NCBI GenBank assembly: GCA_002340255.1
Contig: DDLS01000077.1
Span: 1 to 6,418, forward strand
Length of the DNA: 6,418 nt
Reading direction: 5' to 3'
DNA from: Cyanobacteria bacterium UBA2566
Lineage (GTDB): Bacteria > Cyanobacteriota > Cyanobacteriia > Cyanobacteriales > Desertifilaceae
The position numbers and the translations under genes are program-made. Positions 1 to 6,235 of the stretch are shown here, piece by piece (the stretch's first letter is position 1; each line of letters begins with the position of its first letter). The notes beneath the pieces were generated by a model that was not told where the DNA came from, ran no database searches, and saw only the letters and a list, made by a program, of their open reading frames with translations.

Positions 1-685
1 TCTCCCTATCCCCCCATCCCCGAGCAAAGTCCGATTGGCGATCGCCCAAGATCCGGCTTTCAGCTTTTACTATGCCGATAACTTAGATCTGCTGCAACAT
101 CTCGGGGTAGAACTCGTTCCCTGGAGTCCAATAGGCGATCGCACCCTTCCCCCTGCTATTGACGGACTCTACTTCGGGGGAGGATTTCCCGAAATATTCG
201 CGGAGCAACTCTCGGACAATCAACCCGCTCGCAACGCCATCTACCAAGCTATTTTAGCCGGACTGCCCACCTATGCCGAATGTGGAGGTTTAATGGTTCT
301 GTGCCAAAGTCTCACCACCTTTGAAGGCAAAACTTGGCCGATGGTAGGGATTTTGCCCTCTAATGCCACCATGGAGAAAAAGCTCACCCTCGGCTATCGA
401 CAAGCCACCGTCCTCAATCATAGTCCCTTGGTAGAAGCCGGTTCAACCCTTCAAGGTCATGAGTTTCACCGCTCCCAACTCACTCCCCCTTTCCCCAGTA
501 AAGAACAGTCAACTCTTCCCTTATTTCAATTAAAAGGCTACGATCGCCATACGCACCCGGTAAGCGAAGGATGGCAAATCTATAATCTTCATGCATCCTA
601 TTTGCATTTACACTGGGGCGATCGATGGGATATTCCTCAGCGCTTTGTGCAAAAAATGTTGGCAATTAGGGAAGGAAGTAGGTGA
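1..685 (+). CDS. cobB: Cobyrinate a,c-diamide synthase, C-terminal part (5' end outside window)
   Basis: This enzyme (CobB/CbiA family) amidates the a and c side chains of cobyrinate, using glutamine and ATP, in cobalamin biosynthesis in the cytoplasm. The frame is open from base 2, so about 227 C-terminal residues are present and the N-terminal ATP-binding synthetase domain lies off the left edge. A TTG at 35 could be read as a start, but the frame continues upstream through a Pro-rich linker (LPIPPSPSKVR), so it is internal. What remains is the class I glutamine amidotransferase domain: AIAQDPAFSFYY at its beginning, GLYFGGGFPE, the nucleophile motif YAECGGLM (Cys codon 281-283), GHEFHRS, and a C-terminal ASYLHLHWG that should carry the catalytic His. 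The family is usually about 450-490 residues, which fits half being missing. The stop TGA overlaps the GTG of the next gene, suggesting co-transcription. The family is clear; the cobB versus cbiA name is a convention. Confidence 0.93.
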   Translation, partial: LPIPPSPSKVRLAIAQDPAFSFYYADNLDLLQHLGVELVPWSPIGDRTLPPAIDGLYFGGGFPEIFAEQLSDNQPARNAIYQAILAGLPTYAECGGLMVLCQSLTTFEGKTWPMVGILPSNATMEKKLTLGYRQATVLNHSPLVEAGSTLQGHEFHRSQLTPPFPSKEQSTLPLFQLKGYDRHTHPVSEGWQIYNLHASYLHLHWGDRWDIPQRFVQKMLAIREGSR

Positions 686-1848
686 AAATGACAAAAATCT
701 ATGATTGGATTGTAATTGGAGCAGGCATTACCGGAAGCGCTCTAGCCTATGAACTCAGTAAGCTAGGATTAGAGATACTCCTTTTAGATCAAAGCACTGA
801 TGGAGATCGGGCAACTCACTATAGTTATGGAGGCGTTCATTGGTATGGCACTTCGGGAGACAGAGGAACATTATTCCATGAAGGAAAAGCCAGACACGAG
901 CAATTATCCAATGAATTAGGTATGGATACAGAATTTCGAGCAGTAGAGTTCCTGTTTACCGTCGATCCAGGGCAAGATGTGGAATACACGATCGCCGCTT
1001 ACCAGCAGATGAGCGATCCATTTCAGATGTTAACCCCCCAAGAAGCCTGTGAAATCGAACCTTTGCTGAATCCAGAGGCAATTGTTAGTGCTTTTACCTT
1101 ACAGCAAGCTCAGGTTAACCCCATTCTCCTCAATCAAGCCTATCAACAGGCGACAATCCGTCAAGGGGGAGTCATGGAAATTGGGGAAGTCCAGGAATTA
1201 GGTAAGGAGCTGGATCGGTCCTATCATATCAGGACTTCCGAAGACTCCTATCAGGCGAAAAACGTAGTCGTTTGTGCTGGAGGATGGACTCGACAACTAC
1301 TCAAACAAGCTGGAATTGATATTCCTATTTATTTTACCCATGCGGAATTAGTAGAAATTGTCAACACGGACAAGCGTTTGTCTAATTTTATCATCCCTTC
1401 CCAAACCCAACTCTATCAGCTTGAAACCTATTCAAGTCGTCCAGAATTGGAATTCCTTTGGGATGAACCGGGACACGAGTTAGCCCCTGCCATTGTTGAT
1501 ACTGGTGCGGTACAGTTTCTAGGGGGAAGATTATTATTAGGACAATTGAGCCGCACCGTAACCGATCCCCAGGCTCAGATTAATCCCCAAAGGAGTGAGA
1601 AAGAAATTCGCCAAAAAGTTGGCCAAATCTTACCCTCTTTAGCTCAAGAGGCGGGAACCTGGCATTCTTGTTTAGTGGCATTTGTGCATCAGAATTTTGC
1701 CATTATGGGGGCAATACCCAAACGAGAAGGGCTATATGTGTTTTCTGGGTTTACCGCTCCCATTACCTTAGTTCCGGCGATCGCCCCCCGGTTTGCTCGT
1801 CAGTTAATCGGTACTCCCGATCCCCTGTTATCTCCATTTATCCTATAG
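682..1848 (+). CDS. DAO-family FAD-dependent oxidoreductase
   Basis: This is a 388-residue protein of the D-amino-acid oxidase/glycine oxidase (DAO) fold, expected to bind FAD and oxidise an amine or amino acid; the substrate cannot be read from sequence. The N-terminus has a Rossmann dinucleotide site, VIGAGITGSA (residues 11-20), with Asp36 ending the second strand where it would contact the ribose. NVVVCAGGWTRQ (194-205) is the typical second FAD-contact segment, and GLYVFSGFTAP (350-360) matches the C-terminal flavin region of the family. No signal peptide or membrane span is visible. GTG at 682 overlaps the cobB stop (GTGA). ATG at 688, giving 386 residues, is equally possible, and an AAGGA at 672-676 could serve either. 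Tight coupling to cobB suggests one transcript, but no known cobalamin step uses a DAO enzyme, so the link may be only positional. The related thiO (glycine oxidase) is an alternative that I cannot confirm. Confidence 0.88.
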   Translation: MKMTKIYDWIVIGAGITGSALAYELSKLGLEILLLDQSTDGDRATHYSYGGVHWYGTSGDRGTLFHEGKARHEQLSNELGMDTEFRAVEFLFTVDPGQDVEYTIAAYQQMSDPFQMLTPQEACEIEPLLNPEAIVSAFTLQQAQVNPILLNQAYQQATIRQGGVMEIGEVQELGKELDRSYHIRTSEDSYQAKNVVVCAGGWTRQLLKQAGIDIPIYFTHAELVEIVNTDKRLSNFIIPSQTQLYQLETYSSRPELEFLWDEPGHELAPAIVDTGAVQFLGGRLLLGQLSRTVTDPQAQINPQRSEKEIRQKVGQILPSLAQEAGTWHSCLVAFVHQNFAIMGAIPKREGLYVFSGFTAPITLVPAIAPRFARQLIGTPDPLLSPFIL

Positions 1849-2032
1849 CAGAGAAGGAGTTGGTTAGAACAGTTAGGTTATGGTTTGAGGCACGTTGTCA
1901 AGGTTCTACTATTTTTTTGTGGGTTCATAGCGATCTCCAATCAACCTATAGGTAGTTAACTTTGCCGCTAATCCCCTAAAATAACACGTTAGTCTAGTGT
2001 TTAGCGAACGAATCGCACTATTTCCTATTCCC
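1849..2032. other. Intergenic region before dnaB
   Basis: This 184-base gap separates the oxidoreductase from dnaB. I see no clear rho-independent terminator: the T7 run at 1912-1918 has no stem in front of it. A weak promoter-like pair exists (TTGAGG at 1885-1890 and TACTAT at 1907-1912, 16-base spacer), each matching 4 of 6 consensus bases. There is a perfect 10-base palindrome ACCTATAGGT at 1944-1953 and a 5-base inverted repeat AACAC/GTGTT (1983-1987 and 1997-2001) just before the dnaB start. None of these is strong enough for a firm call. Confidence 0.3.
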
Positions 2033-3379
2033 ATGGTCAGCGAGTCCAGCCTTCCAGCTCTTCCCGACACCCTTCCTCCCCAAAATATTGAGGCGGAAGA
2101 ATCCATCCTCGGCGGTATTCTACTCGACCCAGAAGCTATTAATCGGGTGATGGATATTCTGCGCCCCGAAGCCTTTTCCATTTCCGCACACCAAAAAATC
2201 TACCAAGCGACTCTCACTCTCCACAACAGTGGGAAACCAACGGATTTTATGACCGTGAACAGTTGGCTCTCTGACCAGAACCTATTAGACAAAGTAGGCG
2301 GTCAGAGCAAACTGGTACAACTGCTCGACCGTACGGTGAGCGCGGTGAATATTGACGAGTATGCCAAACTCGTCATGGATAAATATCTGCGTCGTCAACT
2401 GATTACAGCAGGTCATGAAATTGTGCAGTTGGGTTATGATACGGCGACTGATATTAAACAAATTCTCGACCAAGCCGAACAAAAAATCTTTAATCTCACC
2501 CAAGATCGCGTACAAAAAGGTCTCGTTTCTTTAGCAGAAACCTTAACTCATACCTATGAAGAAATCCAATCTCAAAGTACAGGAGAAATTTTACCGGGTT
2601 TGCCCTGCCAATTTTACGATCTTGATGCGATGACAGGGGGATTTCAGCGATCGGATTTGATTATTATTGCTGGACGACCGTCAATGGGGAAAACCTCCTT
2701 CGCGCTCAATATTGCGAACAATATTGCCCAAACGAGTCACTTGGCCGCCGCTATTTTTAGTTTGGAAATGTCGAAAGAGCAATTAGCGCTGCGTTTGCTC
2801 TCTAGTGAAGCGGGAATTGAAAGTAATCGTCTCAGGTCAGGGCGGATTAGTCAAACGGAATGGGAGCCTTTAATTGAAGCGCAAACTAATCTGTCTGAGT
2901 TGCCGATTTATATTGATGATACGGCAAATACGACCGTGACTCAGATGCGATCGCAAGCTCGCCGACTGCAAGCCGAACAAGGACAACTCGGATTAGTACT
3001 GCTCGACTACCTGCAACTGATGGAAGGAAGTAGCGATAACCGGGTGCAAGAACTCTCGAAAATTACTCGGCAACTTAAGGGGCTAGCACGTGAATTAAAT
3101 GTACCGGTTATTGCTTTATCTCAGCTCAGTCGTTCGGTAGAGTCGCGCACTAACAAACGGCCGATGATGTCTGATTTGAGGGAAAGCGGCAGTATTGAGC
3201 AAGATGCGGATTTGGTAATTATGTTATACCGAGATGAGTATTATAATCCCGATACCACCGATCGCGCGATCTCCGAAGCGATCGTCACCAAACACCGCAA
3301 TGGCCCTACTGGAGTCGTTAAACTGCTCTTCGACCCTGAATTTACCCGGTTCCGCAACTTGGCAAAACCCCCCAATTAG
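2033..3379 (+). CDS. dnaB: Replicative DNA helicase DnaB
   Basis: DnaB is the hexameric 5'-3' helicase that unwinds DNA at the replication fork and works with primase DnaG. From ATG 2033 the protein is 448 residues, a normal full length. The N-terminal DnaB domain begins with LPPQNIEAEESILGGILL (about 14-31), typical of cyanobacterial DnaB. The RecA-like domain has Walker A GRPSMGKT (214-221, Lys220), the catalytic-Glu motif FSLEMS (Glu245), Walker B LVLLDYLQLM (Asp325), the Gln sensor in ALSQLSR (Gln364), and KHRNGPTG (420-427) carrying the expected Lys/Arg finger residues. The frame is open from GTG 1997, but the 12 extra residues before MVSES are not expected in the family, so ATG 2033 is preferred; neither start has a strong Shine-Dalgarno. 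The RESG-SIEQ junction is uninterrupted, so the intein found there in Synechocystis is absent. The gene appears intact. Confidence 0.96.
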   Translation: MVSESSLPALPDTLPPQNIEAEESILGGILLDPEAINRVMDILRPEAFSISAHQKIYQATLTLHNSGKPTDFMTVNSWLSDQNLLDKVGGQSKLVQLLDRTVSAVNIDEYAKLVMDKYLRRQLITAGHEIVQLGYDTATDIKQILDQAEQKIFNLTQDRVQKGLVSLAETLTHTYEEIQSQSTGEILPGLPCQFYDLDAMTGGFQRSDLIIIAGRPSMGKTSFALNIANNIAQTSHLAAAIFSLEMSKEQLALRLLSSEAGIESNRLRSGRISQTEWEPLIEAQTNLSELPIYIDDTANTTVTQMRSQARRLQAEQGQLGLVLLDYLQLMEGSSDNRVQELSKITRQLKGLARELNVPVIALSQLSRSVESRTNKRPMMSDLRESGSIEQDADLVIMLYRDEYYNPDTTDRAISEAIVTKHRNGPTGVVKLLFDPEFTRFRNLAKPPN

Positions 3380-3444
3380 ATCAATGTATGTCATGGGATA
3401 AACTAAAGTCTGCGATAAAATAAAGAGAAACTCCTCGTCAACTT

Positions 3445-4233
3445 ATGCTACTGAAATATCATCTCAGAAATAGTTTACCCTCGGCGCAGGATTTACCAGA
3501 CTCGGATGAGACTCCTGTGGATAATGAACTACAAGATTTAATTCCCACACTCCTCAAAGCGATGCTCGCACTCATTTGGTCAGAGCGAATGGATTGGTTC
3601 TTTGGCGTGGATATGGGAGTTTACACCGATCCGAACCAACCCGCTATTGTCCCCGATGGTTTTTTAAGTATCGGTGTCCCTCGGATCGTTGATGAAGGTT
3701 TACGGTTATCTTATGTTCTTTGGGAGGAGAGAGAAATTCCAACTTTCGTGTTAGAAGTGGTCTCCACAACACCAAGAGGAGAATATAGCGAGAAAAAACA
3801 AAAATATGCCCAATTGGGAGTTCTCTACTATGTAATCTATAATCCCCTACGGAAAAAGAAACAGAAGCTAGAAGTTTATCAACTCCAGGGGGGGGAATAT
3901 GAATTATTATCTGGAGAACCGGTCTGGTTATCCCAACTCAATTTAGGCATCGGTACAGATCGAGGAACTTATCAAGGAATTACCAGAGAATGGCTCTATT
4001 GGTATGATGAAAACGGCGATCGCTATCTGACTCCAGAAGAGAGAGCAGAGACGGCTGAACTAGAGCGCGATCGCCAGTATCAAGAAAAGGAACTTGAACG
4101 TCAGGAAAAGGAACAGCAACAGGAAAGAGCCGATCGCGCTGAAGCAGTTGTTGAAGAGCAAGAGCAGACCATTCAACAGTTAAGAGAACGTCTTCAGCAA
4201 CTGGGTATCAATCCAGATAGTCTGAATAAATGA
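3445..4233 (+). CDS. Uma2-family (DUF820) PD-(D/E)XK nuclease-like protein with coiled-coil tail
   Basis: This is a 262-residue member of the Uma2/DUF820 family, which is greatly expanded in cyanobacteria and has a restriction-endonuclease-like fold; the biological role is not established. The fold core spans about residues 25-190. The putative catalytic residues are all present: Asp71 in IVPDGFL, Glu104 in TFVLEVVS, and Lys117/Lys118 in EKKQKYAQLGV. Residues about 198-252 are a highly charged Glu/Gln/Arg-rich stretch with heptad-like spacing, predicted to form a coiled coil that may drive oligomerisation; part of it comes from a local duplication of a QEKE-type unit. The start at 3445 has no clear Shine-Dalgarno. 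The 65-base gap after dnaB has a TAAAAT (3416-3421) that could be a -10 box, but no matching -35. The stop lies only 5 bases from the stop of the convergent cobM. There is no companion gene suggesting a restriction or toxin-antitoxin system. Confidence 0.88.
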   Translation: MLLKYHLRNSLPSAQDLPDSDETPVDNELQDLIPTLLKAMLALIWSERMDWFFGVDMGVYTDPNQPAIVPDGFLSIGVPRIVDEGLRLSYVLWEEREIPTFVLEVVSTTPRGEYSEKKQKYAQLGVLYYVIYNPLRKKKQKLEVYQLQGGEYELLSGEPVWLSQLNLGIGTDRGTYQGITREWLYWYDENGDRYLTPEERAETAELERDRQYQEKELERQEKEQQQERADRAEAVVEEQEQTIQQLRERLQQLGINPDSLNK

Positions 4234-4238
4234 CAACG

Positions 4239-5009
4239 TTAAGGACGAAACAAGTGGGAATGATCGGGATGATAAAGCCGCGATCGCCCTCCGATTCCCT
4301 TCAGCGCTGGACTAATCACATACAACGTCGTCCGTATTAACTCCTGTTCCTGGGTTTCACGTGCCATCTTCTCCAACGGAACCACCACAATCTTCTCATC
4401 CGGCCATCCCAACCGATAACAAATCGCCACTGGAGTATCTGCCGGATAATGCTGTAACAACTGTTCTTGGGAACGCTCCACATGACGTGCGGCTAAATAT
4501 AAACATAAACTTGCTTGATGGGCCGCCAAAGACTCTAACTCTTCCCCTGAAGGCATTTGAGATGCTCGGCCGCTCACCCGCGTTAAAATGATCGTCTGCA
4601 CCAACTCCGGAACCGTTAACTCTACCCCCAAGCGGGCGGCTGCCAACTGAAAAGCACTGATTCCCGGTACAATTTCAAACGGAATTTCTGCTTCCGATAA
4701 CCCTTGGATTTGTTCGCCAATGGCACTGTACAAACTCGGATCGCCTGAATGCAACCGCACGACTACCTGACCTTGACGCACCCGCTCAATCATCATCGGT
4801 AAAATTGACTCCAGGGTTTGATGACCCGTCGGGATTAACTCGGCATCTTTGCGGGTATCGAGCAACATCTGCTTCGGAACCAAAGAGTTGGCATACAGGA
4901 TTGCATCGGCCTGAGCCAAAATCCGTTGAGCGCGAACCGTCAGCAATTCCGGGTCACCAGGGCCGGCTCCAACAATATAAACGGCTGGATTTAGGGGGAT
5001 GTCAGTCAT
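4239..5009 (-). CDS. cobM: Precorrin-4 C(11)-methyltransferase
   Basis: CobM (CbiF in the anaerobic route) transfers a methyl group from S-adenosylmethionine to C11 of the precorrin-4 ring in cobalamin biosynthesis. The 256-residue protein has normal family length. Visible motifs are VYIVGAGPGDPELLTV (10-25, the first tetrapyrrole-methylase signature), VVRLHSGDPSLYSAIGEQ (83-100, the second signature), PGISAFQLAAARLGVELTVPE-type sequence (about 115-135), and TRVSGRASQMPSGE (143-156), which is characteristic of CobM/CbiF rather than the other ring methyltransferases. The frame stays open 30 codons further upstream to ATG 5099. The ATG at 5007-5009 is chosen because it has a GGAG Shine-Dalgarno 7 bases in front (5017-5020 on the plus strand) and the protein then starts just before the conserved fold. 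The upstream leader holds a hairpin (5052-5080). The gene lies apart from cobB and on the opposite strand. Confidence 0.94.
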   Translation of the reverse strand: MTDIPLNPAVYIVGAGPGDPELLTVRAQRILAQADAILYANSLVPKQMLLDTRKDAELIPTGHQTLESILPMMIERVRQGQVVVRLHSGDPSLYSAIGEQIQGLSEAEIPFEIVPGISAFQLAAARLGVELTVPELVQTIILTRVSGRASQMPSGEELESLAAHQASLCLYLAARHVERSQEQLLQHYPADTPVAICYRLGWPDEKIVVVPLEKMARETQEQELIRTTLYVISPALKGIGGRSRLYHPDHSHLFRP

Positions 5010-5051
5010 TGAAAAGCTCCAAAGAGGTTCCAGTTGGGCAAAATTCTCAGC

Positions 5052-5080
5052 CCTATCAGGCGCGCTACGCCAACGATAGG
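5052..5080. repeat. Two-part inverted repeat in the cobM leader
   Basis: CCTATC (5052-5057) pairs with GATAGG (5075-5080), and inside it GGCG (5059-5062) pairs with CGCC (5068-5071) around the 5-base loop CGCTA. The arms are separated by a 1-base bulge on one side and 3 bases on the other. The structure lies 43-71 bases upstream of the chosen cobM start, so it would be in the 5' leader of that mRNA. No T-run follows on either strand, so it is not a terminator. It could be a regulatory leader structure, a mobile repeat relic, or chance. Confidence 0.5.
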
Positions 5081-5103
5081 ACGGAAAAGGCTTGGCCAAG
5101 GGT

Positions 5104-5133
5104 TTGTTAAAATTTCGTAACTCTGGCTACAAT
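5104..5133 (+). promoter_or_regulatory. Candidate sigma-70-type promoter for the 50-residue gene
   Basis: TTGTTA (5104-5109, 4 of 6 matches to TTGACA) and TACAAT (5128-5133, 5 of 6 matches to TATAAT) are separated by 18 bases. Transcription would start near 5140, leaving an A-rich leader of about 65 bases before ATG 5206. It lies in the divergent gap between cobM and the small gene, where a plus-strand promoter is required. Inferred from sequence only. Confidence 0.45.
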
Positions 5134-5205
5134 TTTTCGCTAAATCAGTTATCTTAAAAGAAAGAAAACCAATCTACCTTATCAAAAGTCAAAAAACTGT
5201 TTATC

Positions 5206-5358
5206 ATGAACAAAAAACGCCAACAACTCCAACAAGCCGCTCAAGCGCATAAAGAAAACCTACGCAAAAACCTACAACACAGATTAGAGGTCGCTCGTAC
5301 TAAAGGCGATGTTTCTCTAGTCCATCAGCTAGAAGCGGAAGCAGACTATCTAGGATAA
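5206..5358 (+). CDS. Small basic hypothetical protein (50 residues)
   Basis: ATG 5206 to TAA 5358 encodes 50 residues, with no membrane span and no cysteines. The first half is rich in Lys, Arg and Gln (MNKKRQQLQQAAQAHKENLR), probably one long helix. The second half contains RLEVARTKGDVSLVHQLEAE, whose pattern of a helix, a Lys-Gly-Asp turn and another helix resembles small proteins common in cyanobacterial genomes; that resemblance is from memory and carries no function. Support for a real gene: a plausible promoter about 70 bases upstream, a terminator-like hairpin downstream, and a protein-like composition. There is no clear Shine-Dalgarno before the start (the leader is A-rich), which is common in cyanobacteria. 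It is divergent from cobM and convergent with the 145-residue gene, so it is probably transcribed alone. The function is unknown. Confidence 0.72.
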   Translation: MNKKRQQLQQAAQAHKENLRKNLQHRLEVARTKGDVSLVHQLEAEADYLG

Positions 5359-5368
5359 GGCTTGATTC

Positions 5369-5390
5369 TGACGAATTCGGTAATTCGTCA
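5369..5390. repeat. Perfect 9-base inverted repeat, tetraloop
   Basis: TGACGAATT (5369-5377) and AATTCGTCA (5382-5390) are exact reverse complements around the 4-base loop CGGT. The stem begins 11 bases after the stop of the 50-residue gene. It is followed by an A-run (5390-5396) on the plus strand; in the minus direction the matching T-run comes before the stem, so neither orientation is a canonical rho-independent terminator. It could protect the 3' end of the small gene's mRNA or bind a dimeric regulator. Confidence 0.6.
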
Positions 5391-5432
5391 AAAAAACTTA
5401 ATCTGCACCTACGCACAACACTTGCATTGTAT

Positions 5433-5474
5433 AAGGGCGTTTCCTGTCTGAATCGTGACACGAAGCGCCCTTTT
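5433..5474 (+). terminator. Terminator-like hairpin after the 50-residue gene
   Basis: AAGGGCGTTTC (5433-5443) pairs with GAAGCGCCCTT (5462-5472) with one G-T wobble. After one mismatch TGTC (5445-5448) pairs with GACA (5457-5460), leaving an 8-base loop. The stem is GC-rich at its base and followed by a short TTTT (5471-5474), so it can act as a weak rho-independent terminator on the plus strand. On the minus strand it is followed only by TTATAC, so bidirectional termination between these convergent genes is possible but less convincing. Confidence 0.6.
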
Positions 5475-5533
5475 ATAGCGCGGTCGATCGCCCGACTCAG
5501 CTCACCTTCACTCTAATATGACCGTCTTAGAGC

Positions 5534-5971
5534 TTACAATTCGTTGCTGAAGTCATCTAGGGTTAGCTGCAAATACCACTCTGGAGAAGCCTGATACTCT
5601 TCTAATTTCCGTTTCGCTACCCCTTGAGGATCTTCGGCGCGTAAAATCATAAAGCCAACAGTTTTTAAGTTCGGTAAAGGTAGGGGAGGTGAAGCGGTCT
5701 CCTTTTCTTCCTCTACTTCCTCTACTTCTTCCTGTATTTCGGGTTTAACCTTGTTTTGCTGGAGCGTCACACAAGCTTGTTGATAGAGGGGCAGAATTTC
5801 ATCATAGTTATAGAGCAATTCTTCTAGGGCAACGAGGGCTTTTGAGTTTCCATTATCCCAATCTTTAATCACTTGATGAATACCAAACTTGAGGCTTAAG
5901 GGTAATGCCTCTTCACACTCGGTAATGGTAAATAAGAAGGCTTTTAAGATAATGGTATCAGAGTTTTTCAT
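5534..5971 (-). CDS. Hypothetical protein with acidic linker (145 residues)
   Basis: I do not recognise this protein. It has three parts. Residues 1-75 look helical and mildly acidic (start MKNSDTIILKAFLFTITECE), with no obvious signal peptide. Residues 77-100 are a low-complexity Glu-rich then Pro-rich linker (EEVEEVEEEKE followed by PPLPLP), whose DNA contains a near-repeat of CTTCCTCTA. Residues 101-145 are a short C-terminal segment (LKTVGFMILRAEDPQGVAKR and an acidic end). No catalytic or metal-binding motif is evident. ATG 5971 has no clear Shine-Dalgarno. It lies 93 bases downstream of the petN-linked 49-codon gene on the same strand, so it may be read from that operon or from its own promoter. 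The downstream gap to the convergent small gene holds two hairpins. The length, codon use and intact frame support a real gene. Confidence 0.75.
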   Translation of the reverse strand: MKNSDTIILKAFLFTITECEEALPLSLKFGIHQVIKDWDNGNSKALVALEELLYNYDEILPLYQQACVTLQQNKVKPEIQEEVEEVEEEKETASPPLPLPNLKTVGFMILRAEDPQGVAKRKLEEYQASPEWYLQLTLDDFSNEL

Positions 5972-6064
5972 GGCGATTCGATGTTTCGGGAAGCTATGAC
6001 AGGGAATCGGCGATCGGGTTCAGGAGCGTCACCCCATCCCCCAATACCGCCATTTACCCCATTA

Positions 6065-6214
6065 TTAAGATGAAGAACGATTTTCTCGCTCTTCTTTGAG
6101 TCGCCTGCGGCGATCGTTCCAGTCTACTAAGGTAAGATAAACGACTCCGCCTGTTACCAAGATCAATAAGGCAAAAGCTGCCCAAACGAGACTGGCGAAA
6201 AGTGGAGATTCCAT
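6065..6214 (-). CDS. Small single-span membrane protein downstream of petN (49 residues)
   Basis: ATG 6214 to TAA 6065 encodes 49 residues. Residues about 7-30 form one hydrophobic helix (ASLVWAAFALLILVTGGVVY is its core), followed by DWNDRRRRLKEERENR, a strongly basic then mixed-charge tail. By the positive-inside rule the C-terminus should face the cytoplasm (stroma side). A Shine-Dalgarno-like GAGG lies 8 bases before the start, in the 21-base gap after the petN stop, so the two genes are very likely co-transcribed. Size and topology resemble small thylakoid-complex subunits (cytochrome b6f, photosystem or NDH-1 types), but I do not recognise the exact family. A role in assembly or stability of such a complex is inference from the neighbour only. 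Confidence 0.75.
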   Translation of the reverse strand: MESPLFASLVWAAFALLILVTGGVVYLTLVDWNDRRRRLKEERENRSSS

Positions 6215-6235
6215 GAGCTTTCCCTCAGATATTAC

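Noticed and set aside
2..25. C-rich stretch resembling the heptamer repeat on the opposite strand
   Set aside because: It lies in frame in the Pro-rich linker of cobB and is adequately explained as coding sequence.
480..665. Minus-strand open frame within cobB
   Set aside because: It is antisense to the amidotransferase domain, whose conserved sequence explains the DNA.
1668..1955. Plus-strand open frame overlapping the end of the oxidoreductase gene
   Set aside because: It is a shifted frame of the oxidoreductase C-terminus running into the intergenic gap, with no recognisable protein pattern.
1997..2032. GTG start giving dnaB 12 extra residues
   Set aside because: The extra residues do not resemble DnaB N-termini, and ATG 2033 gives the usual beginning and length.
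1909..2181. Minus-strand open frame across the dnaB start
   Set aside because: It is antisense to the conserved DnaB N-terminus, and its Arg/Ser-rich composition is typical of a shadow frame.
2285..2515. Minus-strand open frame within dnaB
   Set aside because: It is fully antisense to the DnaB N-terminal domain and linker.
4361..4591. Plus-strand open frame inside cobM
   Set aside because: It lies wholly antisense to conserved CobM motifs and has no protein-like features.
4805..5110. Plus-strand open frame over the cobM start
   Set aside because: It is antisense to the SAM-binding N-terminus and leader of cobM; likely chance.
5010..5205. Cobalamin riboswitch upstream of cobM
   Set aside because: No B12-box (GCCACTG-like) sequence or multi-helix core is visible, and the gap is short for that riboswitch.
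5994..6053. 19-codon minus-strand frame between the 49- and 145-residue genes
   Set aside because: It is very short, with no Shine-Dalgarno and no recognised family; chance is the simplest explanation.
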